A stretch of DNA of 52,937 nucleotides from Sandaracinus sp. (GTDB taxonomy: Bacteria; Myxococcota_A; Polyangia; Polyangiales; Houyiibacteriaceae): assembly GCA_020633125.1 (NCBI GenBank), contig JACKEH010000030.1, positions 1-52,937 on the forward strand, given 5' to 3'. Below are positions 17,392 to 26,468 of this stretch, piece after piece. Every line of letters starts with the position of its first letter. Position 1 is the first letter of the stretch. Both the position numbers and the translations under genes were made by a program. The notes beneath the pieces were generated by a model, which made no database searches, had not been told where the DNA came from, and saw only the letters and a program-made list of their open reading frames with translations.

Positions 17392-18326
17392 TCACTGCGG
17401 CGCGGTGATCGTCACCACGCGGAGCAGCGTCTCCATCTCGACCGCGTTCTCGCCCTGCGAGGTGCGCGCGCGAATCGCGGTACGAAGCTCGAGCTCCGCG
17501 CCCCGCGCGACCGTCGTGGTGAAGACGCGTGACGCCTCGGCCCTCCGAGCGCATCGCGAGCAGCTCCGTCGTGACGCCCGGCGCGGGCGAAGGAAGCGGC
17601 TGCGGCTCGGCGGTCTGTTGGAGCTGGACGGCGAGCGAGAAGGCCTCGGCGTCGCGCTCCCGAAGCTCGTAGCTCGTCTGCTGCACGAAGCTCAGCCCGT
17701 TCGAGCTCATCGGCGCTTCCCAATGCCAACGCGCGCCCGCCGCGACGGGCTCCTCGGGCAGCGGCGGAAGGAGCTGGCGCATCGCGTCGCGCACGCCTTC
17801 GACGGTCTGCGCCATCTGGGGCGGGAGATCGTCGGGGACCGTGAGCTCGAGGCCGAGCACGCGGCCTCGCGGGTCCAACACCGTCCAGCCTTCGAGGCGC
17901 ATCAACGGCGCCATCTGCTCTTGGTAGGTGCGCACCGTCGGATCGTTTGGATCGCCGTCCACGTTCAGCGCGACCACTCGGCTCTCGACCTGAAAGGTGC
18001 CGTCGGCCGCGACCTCGGTCACCCGCGTCTCGGTGTCGAACGAGATCAGCGGCGCGCGGCTGGCCTGGTGCGGCGCGTCGCCGATCGCGATCGCGACCTC
18101 GATCTGCATCCCCATGCGCACCGTCTGTCGTTGTCCGACCACGGGACGAAACGAAGGGTGGCGGGCGCGCCTTCGCCGGGCGCGTCGAGCACGACCTCTT
18201 GAAGCTCGATCGCGTGCTCCGGCGCCACCGTCAGGGTCGGAGGATGTCGACCGGGGTCGCCGTGGTGACCGACGCGGAACCACCACCACAACCGAGCGCG
18301 AGAAGAGCGAGGCACACGTGACGCAT
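17392..18326 (-). CDS. Exported lipoprotein of unknown function (about three frameshifts)
   Basis: It starts at the ATG at 18324-18326 (MRHVCLALLALGCGGGS; lipobox Cys13) and stops at 17392 (LRVVTITAPQ). The frame changes near 18235, where PVDIL joins PTLTVAPEHAIELQE, near 18135, where LRFVP joins VVGQRQTVRMGMQ, and near 17540, where MRSEGRG joins FTTTVARGAELEL. The central 130 residues (ISFDTETRVTEVAADGTFQV ... LLPPLPEEPVAAGARW ... SSNGLSFVQQTSYEL) are clean. The repeated mention of strand-like blocks and PxPxG turns suggests a beta-rich periplasmic protein. I do not recognise the family, though similar proteins with a '...VGARW' motif are common myxobacterial hypotheticals. Convergent with the gene at 17063. 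Confidence 0.65.
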
Positions 18327-18370
18327 CGCGCGTTCGTCGCACGCGCGTGCGTCACGTCAATGTGGCGCCG

Positions 18371-20306
18371 TCACGCGGGTTCGAGCACCCGCGCGACGGC
18401 CGTGCCCACGAAGCGTGCGCCCTCCTCGTCGAGCCGACGCACCACGGGCTTCACGTCGGTCTCGACGAGACCCTCAGCCGCCTTCGTTGCTGACGGCTCC
18501 GACCGACTGACGGAAGTTCCGGCGTCCGCCTTCGTCGCGGCGCCAACGCGTGGTGCCGTCGTGCGGCCCGAGCGTGGTGTTGCCGAGGTGAATGCGGAAG
18601 GAGTCGAGCCACACCGTGGTCTCGAAGGTGCGCCTGAAGAACTCACCCGCGGCGTGCGCCGACCCAGAAGTTCACGCGAATGCCGGGGACGAGGCTCAAT
18701 CGGTCGTGTAGTGCACGTCGCCGAGCTCGAAGCCGTAGGTGCGGCTCTGCGTCACGCTCGGGTTCGGCGGCACCGGCAACGCGGTGACGAAGCGAAGCAG
18801 CTGGCCGGGGTTAGCCCACTCGAGCGTGTGCTCCGGCCGCGTGAGGTTGTTCGTCATGCTCGGCGCGACCTGCCCTTGGATCAACGAGCGGTAGGTCGCG
18901 CGCACCCGGCCCTTCGCGGCGGAGCTGCACGCCGATCGACGCGCTGCCACCCATCACGCCGAGGTTCACCTCCGAACGGGTGAGGTTCGGCGGCACGAAG
19001 ACCTCGGCGACCGGCGACCAGTTGGCGCTCATGGGCGCGCGGAAGTTCTGGTTGTAGTCGAAGCCTCGCTCGCGCAGCGCGGCTCGTGCGCCCAGTCGTG
19101 CCAGAGCGCGCGGAACTTGTAGCCGAAGCCCGCGGTCGCTTGCATGACCAGCTCGTTGCCTTCGAACACACGCGAGGACGCGAGGCCGGCGCGACGGTAG
19201 AAGTCCGCGTCGCCGTCGACGGTCTCGAACGAGACCTCGGTGTTGAACGCCGCGTCTTGCCTCGCGGACGCCGACCAGCAGCTGGCTCTGCGGCGACATG
19301 CGCACGGTCGCGCGCGAAGGGATACGCACGCCGCCGAAGCCGAGGCCGGCCTTGAAGCTCACACGAAAGAAACCCGACGCGTAGTTCCAGCGTCGCTCCC
19401 ACTCCCCACGTGCGGCCCCACGTGAACCCGGAGAGGAACTCGTAGGTGCGCTCGAGGACGCCCCTTCCGCGGCGCGGTTCTGAACGCCGCCGATCGTTTG
19501 GACGCTCGCGGTGACGCCCACCTGCGAGGTCACGCCTGTTTGCAGCGGCGACACCGCGGTCGTCGGACGCAGCGGTTGCAGCCCGCCGTTGCGAAGGCGC
19601 GCGTAGTCCCAGCGCCCGTCGACCTCGACCGGAAGCTGCAGCACGCCGTTGTTCTCCGGCATCGGCTGGGTCGGGAGCACGAAGGTGTCGATGACCTCCA
19701 TCTCGCCGACGCCGCTCGTGATCGCGGCGACGAGCTGGGCGTCGCCCTGTTCGGCCGCGCGCCGCAGAGGGTCGTTCGGGGGCGGCTCGCGTACTCTTTG
19801 GCGTGCGCGCGCCAAACCGGCCTGCACGTCGGGCAGCGAGAGCGCGTTGGTGCTCGCCGGCGTGCGGCGCGAGGCCATGAAGCGGTTCAGCGTCGGCGAC
19901 GCGCGGCGCACCGCGGCCGGATCGTTCACCGAAAAGCGCGTGGTTCGTACGAGCACCACGCGGTCGCCCAGGTCGTAGCCTTCGTCGACGGTTTCGACCG
20001 CGCCCGCGAGCGCGCCACCGGCTCGAGCGAGCTCGCGCGTGAGCTGCTCTTGCTCGGCGAAGAGGATCGGCAGCGCGTCCCCCAGGCGCATGCGGCGCTC
20101 GGGGTGACCTGCAGCTCGCGCGTCGCGAGGTCGCGAAGCGTTCCCGCGCGCCGAGGCCGCCCGGCGCGCAGCTCGCTCCCGAGCAGGATCGTCGGCGTCG
20201 ACCGTGCCGCCGTTCGGTCGCGCGCGCGTTCGGAACCTGCGCGTGCGCGCTCGTCGTGAGGCTCGCCACGAGCCCCCCACAGAACCACCCACCAAGTCGT
20301 GCGCAT
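18371..20306 (-). pseudogene. Large exported protein of unknown function (about ten frameshifts)
   Basis: It starts at the ATG at 20304-20306 (MRTTWWVVLWG, with GGGAGAGGA 5-13 bases upstream) and stops at 18371 (ARVLEPA). The signal peptide completes across a frame change into LVASLTTSAHAQVP. The longest clean block (about 20085-19470) holds RMRLGDALPILFAEQEQL, GYDLGDRVVLVRTTRFSV, TNALSLPDVQAGLARAR, EVIDTFVLPTQPMPENNGVL and TTAVSPLQTGVTSQVGVTAS. Later blocks are strand-rich: WNYASGFFRVSFKAGLGFGG, LTRSEVNLGVMGGSASIGVQ, SYRTYGFELGDVHYTT-like, FETTVWLDSFRIHLGNTTLG. Alternating strands with Gly and aromatic residues in the C-terminal two thirds suggest an outer-membrane or beta-barrel domain after a helical N-terminal domain. 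About 645 residues when repaired. Family not recognised. Confidence 0.6.
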
Positions 20307-20427
20307 CCCGTTCCTCTCCCTTCGCCGGCTCCCCACCGGCGGGTGCTTCCGAGGACGCTACCAATGCATTCGAAGGGGGCGTCGGGTTTCGCCGCTCACG
20401 AGGTGCTCTCATCTGGCGCTCTCGGCT

Positions 20428-20672
20428 CGGAGGCGGTGTCGGTCGGAGGCGGTGTCGGAGGCGGTGTCGGAGGCGGTGTCGGAGGCGGTGTCCGGAGGCG
20501 GTGTCGGAGGCGGTGTCGGAGGCGGTGTCGGAGGCGGTGTCGGAGGCAGTGTCCGGAGGCGGTGTCGGAGGCGGTGTCGGAGGCGGTGTCGGAGGCGGTG
20601 TCGGAGGCGGTGTCGGAGGCGGTGTCGGAGGCGGTGTCGGAGGCGGTGTCGGAGGCAGTGTCGGCAGGCGGA
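20428..20672. repeat. GGAGGCGGTGTC 12-bp tandem array (about 20 copies)
   Basis: A nearly perfect 12-bp array. Two inserts of one base (GTCCGGAGG) shift its phase, and a few units carry GGCAGTGTC. It sits in the divergent gap between the exported protein (start 20306) and the S1-domain gene (start 21023). Confidence 0.92.
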
Positions 20673-20960
20673 GGCGGCGGAGGCGGCGGAGGCAGCGGAG
20701 GCAGCGGAGGGCGGAGGCAGCAGGCGGCGGAGGCGACGGAGGCGGCGGAGGCGGAGGCGGCACGGCGGTGTCGGGAGTCGCGTTCCTGTCCCCGTCCCGT
20801 CCCCCGTCCCCGTCCCTGTCCCCGTCCCCGTCCCCGTCCCCGTCCCCGTCCCCATCCCCGTCCCGTCGCGTTCCCTGTCCCCGTCCCCGTCCCCGTCGCG
20901 TTCCCGTCCCCGTCGCGTTCCCTGTCCCCGCCCCGCCCCGCCCCCGCCCCGGCCCCGCCC
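20672..20960. repeat. GGAGGC/GGCGGA array followed by CCGTCC array
   Basis: The 12-bp array passes into a purine-rich GGCGGAGGC stretch (to about 20765), then flips to a pyrimidine-rich CCCCGTCC/CCGTCGC hexamer array (about 20783-20960). The purine-to-pyrimidine switch makes the two halves roughly complementary. The remaining bases to 21022 hold the S1 gene's leader, which has no clear Shine-Dalgarno. Confidence 0.85.
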
Positions 20961-21022
20961 GTGCGTTTCCCTCCCCCCGCTCCTCGATCCCCCCGCCGCG
21001 CGTGGTAAGGCGCGCTCCCCCT

Positions 21023-22443
21023 ATGAGCGACCAGCAGAAGTCCCCGTCCTTCGCGGACATGTTCGAGGCCTCCGGCGGCACGGCGCCCACGCGTCGTCGT
21101 TACCGCGTCGGTGAAGCGGTGAAGGGCCAGGTCGTCCTGGTCGGCGCCGAAGGCGTGTTCATCGAGCTCGAAGGCCAGCAGGGCTTCTTCCCGAAGCTCG
21201 CGCTCTCGCCGACCGGCAAGGTCGAGGTCGCGGTCGGCGACGAGCTCGACGGCTTCGTCACCAAGATCGAGGGCGGCGCCATCGAGCTCGGCCGTCGCCT
21301 CGGCGGCATGGGCATGTCGCGTGAGCAGCTCGAGACCGCGCTCGCCGAGAAGGCGCCGGTCGAGGGCAAGGTCACCGGCGTCGTGAAGGGTGGCCTCACG
21401 GTCGACCTCGGCGGCACCCGCGCGTTCTGCCCGATGGGCATGGTCGACACGCGCCGCGTCATGGACGCGACCCCCTACCTGCTCCAGACCCTGCAGTTCC
21501 AGGTCGTCGAGCTCCGTGGCGACCGCGACGTCATCGTCTCGCGCCGGGCGATCCTCGAGGCCGAGCAGGCCGTGCAACGCGAGGCGCTGCTTCAGACCAT
21601 GCAGCTCGGCGCGCGCGTCTTCGCGGCCAGGTCACGAAGGTCCTCGACTTCGGTGCGTTCGTGGACCTCGGCGGCGTCGAGGGCCTCATCCCGACCCGCG
21701 AGCTCACGCACGACCGTCGCCGCCCCGAGCAGGTCGTCTCGATCGGCGACTACGTCGAGGTGCGCGTCCTCGACATCACCCGCGGCGAGAAGACGAAGAT
21801 CACGCTCTCGCTCAAGGCGCTCGCCGCCGACCCGTGGGACAGCGTCGAGGAGCTCGCGCCCCGCGGCCGCGTCGTCTCGGGCAAGGTCGTGAAGCTCATG
21901 GATTTCGGCGCGTTCGTGCAGATCGCGCCGGGCATCGAGGGCCTCCTCCACGTGAGCGAGCTCGGCGCGGGCAACCGCCACCCGAACGCGATGCTCTCGG
22001 TCGGCGAGGTCGTCCTCGTGGTCGTGAAGAACATCGACCGCGAGCGTCAGCGCATCGGCCTCGCGCCGGCCCCCAAGGGCGCGAGCGTCGGCGAGGCGGT
22101 CGAAGGCGGCGGCGGGCTCACGGTCGGCTCGATCGTGAAGTGCACCGTCGAGGCCCACGAGCGTTTCGGCGTCTTCGTGCAGGTCGAGAACATCCCGGGC
22201 CGCGCGGGGCGTGGCCTCATCCGCGAGCGCGAGCTCGGCCTCGCGCAGGGCGTCGACACCAAGCGCGCGATGCCCCTCGGCACCGAGATCTCGGCCAAGA
22301 TCGTGAACGCGGGCGACAAGCTCGAGCTCTCGGTGAAGGCGATCAAGGAAGACGAGGAGCGCGCGGTCTTCGAGACCTACGCAAAGGGCTCGAAGGGCGC
22401 GAAGATGGGCACCCTCGGCGACCTCCTGAAGGGCAAGAGCTGA
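21023..22443 (+). CDS. Five-repeat S1 RNA-binding-domain protein (one frameshift)
   Basis: It starts at the ATG at 21023 (MSDQQKSPSFADMFEAS). One base is missing near 21629: restoring a G in GCGGCCAGG gives VFAGQVTKVLDFGAFVDLGG and joins the two halves; the span of 1421 is one short of a multiple of three. The repaired protein of 473 residues shows five S1-type beta-barrels: about 28-95 (degenerate), 112-185, 200-268 (DFGAFVDLGGVEGLIP), 285-352 (DFGAFVQIAPGIEGLLHVSEL) and 370-445 (RFGVFVQV). It resembles ribosomal protein S1 but is shorter than the usual six-domain form and could be a paralog. RNA binding in the cytoplasm is expected. Such a conserved gene being broken argues for a sequence error. 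Confidence 0.85.
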
Positions 22444-22468
22444 GGCGCGCAGCCACCTCCACGTGTCG

Positions 22469-22488
22469 CGGGGCCCTTCGGGGCCCCG
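22469..22488 (+). terminator. GC hairpin after the S1 gene
   Basis: A perfect stem CGGGGCCC / GGGGCCCCG around TTC lies 26 bases past the stop, followed by only three scattered T residues, so it is a weak or factor-assisted terminator. The remaining gap to 22823 shows no gene. Confidence 0.55.
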
Positions 22489-22823
22489 TCGCCGTTTGGG
22501 GGTACTCGAACCTCGAGCCCACGCGACCTGGTGCGGGGCACGGGGCCGAACCCACGCTGCACGCGAAATCGAAGGGAGCGGCTGGAAGTGAGGCGGGGGC
22601 GCGCCCATCGGCTGCCGGTTCCCCGACGTGCGGCCCGTCGCCGGAAATTCCGCGCCGAAATCGGCATGTTTCCGCCGGGATGACGTCGCTCGCGGCTTGA
22701 CGGCGAGGCGCCGCCGATCGTTCAATGGCGCCCGCCGCGGGGCCTCGCCGGTCCCGCGAAGGCCGTCCCGGTCGGTCGCCGTCTGCGGTGGCCGTCCCAC
22801 TCCGAGGGGAACGAGAAGCCAGC

Positions 22824-24777
22824 ATGTTCGCAGTCGTGATCACCGAAAAGGGCGGCGCCCAGCGGCGGATGGAGTTCGACAAGAACGAGGTCACCATCGG
22901 CCGCGTCCAGGGGAACGACATCATTCTCCCGAAGGGCAACGTCTCGAAGCGGCACTCCCGCATCGTTCTCAAGGACAACCGCTTCATCGTCGTCGACCTC
23001 AAGTCGACCAACGGCACGTACGTGAACGGCCGGAAGATCACGTCTCCGCTCGTCGTGAAGCCGGGGGACAAGGTCTACATCGGCGACTTCATCATCACGG
23101 TCGAGGGGTTGGACGGCGCGGGCGCGTCGGTTCCGCCCGCTGGACCGCCGGCGGCGATGGGCGCGGGTGGACCGCCCCCGATGCCGCAGCCCTCGGGTGG
23201 GCCGCCTCCGATGCCGGCGCCGCAGCCGATGGGTGGGCCGCCTCCGATGCCGGCCCCGCAGCCGATCGCGCCGCAGCCCGCGCCGCAACCGATCGCGGCT
23301 CCCGCGCCCCAGGCGGCACCCCCGCCGATGCCGGCGCCGCAGCCGATGGCGCCGCCCGCACCGCAGCCGGCGCCCGCCCTGATGCCCGCGCCCCCAACCC
23401 GTCGCCGCGCCGCAGCCCGCGCCGCAACCCGCGCCCGCCCCGGCCGCCGAGCCGGTGCGTCGTGGGACCGCCGCCGCCGCTGCGCTCGAGCCCGCCGCCC
23501 GCGCCGCAGCCGACGCCCGCCCTGATGAGCCGGCCGCAGCCGCCGCGCGCGTCGTCGCCGCCCCCGCGGACGACTTCGCGCGTTCCGAGCCGCCGACCAG
23601 CGGACCCCCGCGCCGCAGCGCGCCGGCCGCGATCATGGCGACCTCGATGGAGACCCCGGAGGGCCTCCCCGCGGTGCTCGCCGCGTTGGCCAAGCACTAC
23701 CCCGCGCTCGACTACCCGGGCGCCGACGTGCTCGAGGACGGCAAGCGCCACGAGGACGCGCGACAGGCGGTGGCCGCGGCGCTTCGTGACGCCGGGGCCG
23801 ACGACGACGCCGACCTCGGCGAGGCCGCGCTGGCCGAAGCCGTGGGTCTCGGCGCGTTCGGCGCGTTGCTCGCGGACGACTCGCTCTCGGAGATCGTGGT
23901 CGAAGGCCCCGATCGGGTGCTCGTCGATCGCGGCGCCGGCCTCGTGCCGAGCGAAGCGTCGTTCTCGTCGGCGAAGATGCTCGCGGTGTGCGCGCGTCGC
24001 CTCGTCGCGCGCAGCGGCGGTTCGGCCGAAGGCGCGGTGCTCCAGGCGTGGCTTCCCGAGGGAGGCTTCGCGACGGTGCTCCTTCCGCCGGTCGCGATCG
24101 GTGGGCCGATCGTCGAGATTCGAAAGGGCGTCGGCGTCACGCTGGACACGCTCGTCGCACGTGGTGCGATCTCCGAGGCCGCAGCGGCCGTGCTTCGCAG
24201 CGCGGTCGAAGCGCGTCGCAACGTCGTGGTGCTCGGCGTGGCCGACGCGGGCGTGTCCGAGGTGCTCAGCGCCGTCGCCGCCGCGATCGACCCGAGCGAG
24301 CGTCTCGTCGCGGTCGGCGCGGGGGCTCCGCTCGACCTGCCCAACGTCGTCTCCCTCGCGGGCGGCGGCGCGACCGGCACGAGCCTCGGCGCGGTGGCGC
24401 AGCAGGCGGCGCGGCTTCGCGCCGATCACCTGCTCGTCGACGGCGTGTGCGACGGGAGCACGATCGACGTGCTCGCGGCGCTCGGTGCGCACGGTGGCGG
24501 TGGCTTCGTCGGCGTGCACGCCCCGGCCGCGCGCGAGCCTGGCGCGGTGCTCACGCTTCTCGCGCGGCTCGCGGGTCGTGCGACCGAAGAGACGGCGGCG
24601 GCGCTCGTGGGCGACGTCGCGCACTTGGTCGTGACCGTCGAGCGTGGCGAGTCCGGTCCGCGCGTGAGCTCGATCGTCGAGCTCGGCGCAGCGGAAGGCA
24701 CGCGCGTGGGGAGCAAGGCGCTCTTCTCGTCGCAGGGCGACGTGCTGGTGCCGACGGGCACCGCGCCGTCGTTCTGA
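22824..24777 (+). CDS. FHA domain fused to a degenerate CpaF/TadA-type ATPase (one frameshift)
   Basis: It starts at the ATG at 22824 (MFAVVITEKGGAQRRMEF). Residues about 1-95 are a forkhead-associated domain with the phosphothreonine-binding signature (VTIGRVQGNDI, NVSKRHSRI, STNGTYVNGRKI). A Pro/Met/Ala/Gln linker follows (about 100-240), containing one extra base near 23391-23403. From about residue 275 the sequence aligns by eye with CpaF/TadA secretion ATPases: LADDSLSEIVVEGPDRVLVDR, RRLVARSGGSAEG, ARRNVVVLGVADAGVSEVL and ADHLLVDGVCDGSTIDVLAAL. Where true ATPases have GGTGSGKTT this has GVADAGVSE, and the Walker B Glu is absent, so nucleotide hydrolysis is unlikely. Probably a phosphopeptide-reading regulatory or structural partner of a Tad/type IV system; no tad genes are nearby. 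Confidence 0.8.
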
Positions 24778-24797
24778 GCGGAACGATTTCGAGGAGA

Positions 24798-24831
24798 CGA
24801 GGCGGCCTTCGGGTCGCCTCGTTTCGTTTTG
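24798..24831 (+). terminator. Intrinsic terminator of the FHA gene
   Basis: The stem CGAGGCGGCC / GGTCGCCTCG around TTCG is followed by TTTCGTTTT, beginning 20 bases past the stop at 24777. Confidence 0.8.
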
Positions 24832-24978
24832 GGGACGGGAACGGGAACGGGAACGGGGACGGGGACGGGGACGGGGACGGGGACGGGGACGGAGACTCGC
24901 GACGCTCGCTGCGTCGCGACTCGGTTGTCACGGACACCGGCACCGACACCGACACCGACACGGACACCGTCACCGACT
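24832..24978. repeat. GGGACG/GGAACG array then GACACC array
   Basis: From 24832 to 24895 about ten units of GGGACG or GGAACG. After a short palindromic patch (GCGACGCTCGCTGCGTCGC), GACACC/GACACG units run to about 24978. The array lies between the FHA gene and the convergent AraC gene. Confidence 0.85.
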
Positions 24979-24993
24979 GCAGCTCGCCGGCGA

Positions 24994-25800
24994 TCAGCTC
25001 TGCGGTCGGTGCTCTGCGCAGCGCTTCGCGTACGCCGTCGGCGTGCTTCCGATCTGCGCCCGAAAGTCTCGAATGAAGTGCGCTTGATCGTGGTAGCCGA
25101 GCTCGTGCGCGAGCGCGGCCCAGGCGACGGGCTCGCCTTTGGCCACGCGCTCGGCAGCCTCTTGCACCCTCGCGCGTCGGACGATCCATTTGGTGCCGAC
25201 GCCGACGTGGCGTTCGAAGAGGCGATGTAGCGAGCGAACCGAGACGCCCGCTTCGTCGGCGAGCGATTCGGCGCGCACGACGCTCGGGTCGGCCTGCGCG
25301 CGCGTCGCGAGTCGATCGACCAGACGTTGTGTCTCGGAGACCTGTGGCTCGCGTGCGCGCAGGTAGTCGATCAAACGCGCCGGAGCTTCGTCCGGCGACT
25401 CCGGGAAGGGCGGAGGCGCGCAACCGAGCACCGCGTCGGCGTCGAGGACTTGGTCGACGAGCGTGCGCATCGGGACCTTCGTGAACGCCGAAAAGCCCGC
25501 CGGCGTGAAACGCACGCCGGTGACCCACGCGCTTCCCGCGAGGTCGGCGACGAAGCGTCGCGTGCCGGGGCCGTGCACGTGGTAGGCGCCCACCTCGCAC
25601 GCGAGGTTCACGCAGGGGAAGGGCAGAATCTCCTGCGCGAAGGTCTCCCCTTCGGGCAGCGACCATTGCACGGTCCACAGGTGCGTGACGAAGGGCGCGA
25701 GGTCTTCCGGCGGGTCGTGGCGGGCCAGCCGAAAACGCTCGAAACCCTCGTGTGGACGAAGGATGCCGCGGGTGCCCTTCGCGTCGTCGGGCTGGCGCAT
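24994..25800 (-). CDS. AraC-family transcriptional regulator
   Basis: A protein of 268 residues from the ATG at 25798-25800 (MRQPDDAKGTRGILRPHEGFERF). The open frame extends to 25920 but would overlap the divergent VOC start. The N-terminal ligand-type domain is of the DUF6597 kind (PPEDLAPFVTHLWTVQW, LPFPCVNLACEVG, GVRFTPAGFSAFT). The C-terminal AraC DNA-binding domain is complete, with both helix-turn-helix motifs (ADEAGVSVRSLHRLFERHVGV and LAHELGYHDQAHFIRDFRAQIGSTPTAY). The divergent VOC gene begins 79 bp away and is the natural regulatory target. Intact. It pairs with the damaged AraC/VOC set at 15.5-16.9 kb. Confidence 0.9.
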   Translation of the reverse strand: MRQPDDAKGTRGILRPHEGFERFRLARHDPPEDLAPFVTHLWTVQWSLPEGETFAQEILPFPCVNLACEVGAYHVHGPGTRRFVADLAGSAWVTGVRFTPAGFSAFTKVPMRTLVDQVLDADAVLGCAPPPFPESPDEAPARLIDYLRAREPQVSETQRLVDRLATRAQADPSVVRAESLADEAGVSVRSLHRLFERHVGVGTKWIVRRARVQEAAERVAKGEPVAWAALAHELGYHDQAHFIRDFRAQIGSTPTAYAKRCAEHRPQS

Positions 25801-25879
25801 TCCTACAAGACGTAGAGGGCCCGTGCGGCGAAGGTCAAGCGCGCGTCGAAGCCGCATCGGCTCGGCGCGAGGAGAACGC

Positions 25880-26368
25880 ATGACCCAGGCCGCACACGGA
25901 AACCACACGAAGCACGGCACGCCGGCCGGCTACACCTCGCTCACCCCGCACCTCGTCGTCTCGCCCGCGCGCGAAGCGATCGAGACCTACCGCACCGTCT
26001 TCGGCGCGAAGGTGCTCGACGTCACGCCGATGGGCGAGCTCGTCGCGCACGCCACCCTCGCGTTGGCCGACGGTCGTTTCACGCTCTGCGATCCGCTGCC
26101 CAGCTACGATCTCGTCGCGCCGAGCTCCGGACCCTCCTGTTTCTCGATCGCGATCTACGTCGAAGACGTCGACGCGGTCGTGGCACGTGCCGTCCAAGCA
26201 GGCGCGACTCTTCGCGAGCCGGTCTCGACCTTCGTGTCGGGCGACCGCTTCGGATCGTTGATCGATCGCTTCGGCGTCCGTTGGTCGGTGATGACGCGGG
26301 TGGAGGATTTGTCCGACGAGGAGAGCGCGTCGCGCGTCGCGAAGTGGGCCGCCGAGCAGCAGGGGTAG
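25880..26368 (+). CDS. VOC/glyoxalase-fold protein, PhnB-like
   Basis: A protein of 162 residues starting at the ATG at 25880, with GAGGAG 6-11 bases upstream. The domain begins TSLTPHLVVSPAREAIETYRTVFGA, continues ATLALADGRFTLCD and VEDVDAVVARAVQAGATL and ends GDRFGSLIDRFGVRWSVMTR, which are the paired beta-alpha-beta halves of a PhnB/3-demethylubiquinone-like vicinal-oxygen-chelate protein. Members are cytoplasmic and bind a metal or small ligand. No substrate can be inferred. Divergent from, and probably controlled by, the AraC gene at 25800. Confidence 0.88.
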   Translation: MTQAAHGNHTKHGTPAGYTSLTPHLVVSPAREAIETYRTVFGAKVLDVTPMGELVAHATLALADGRFTLCDPLPSYDLVAPSSGPSCFSIAIYVEDVDAVVARAVQAGATLREPVSTFVSGDRFGSLIDRFGVRWSVMTRVEDLSDEESASRVAKWAAEQQG

Positions 26369-26468
26369 TCGGACGACGGGCCACGCGGACGACCGTCGGC
26401 GTGAAGGGACACGACGCATCGACCGTGGAGGTCGAGCGGGCCGCGCGATCTTCGCTTACCCTTCTCCG

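Noticed and set aside
22495..22560. tRNA-like TTCGA motif on the minus strand
   Set aside because: The T-stem does not pair and there is no matching acceptor or anticodon arm.
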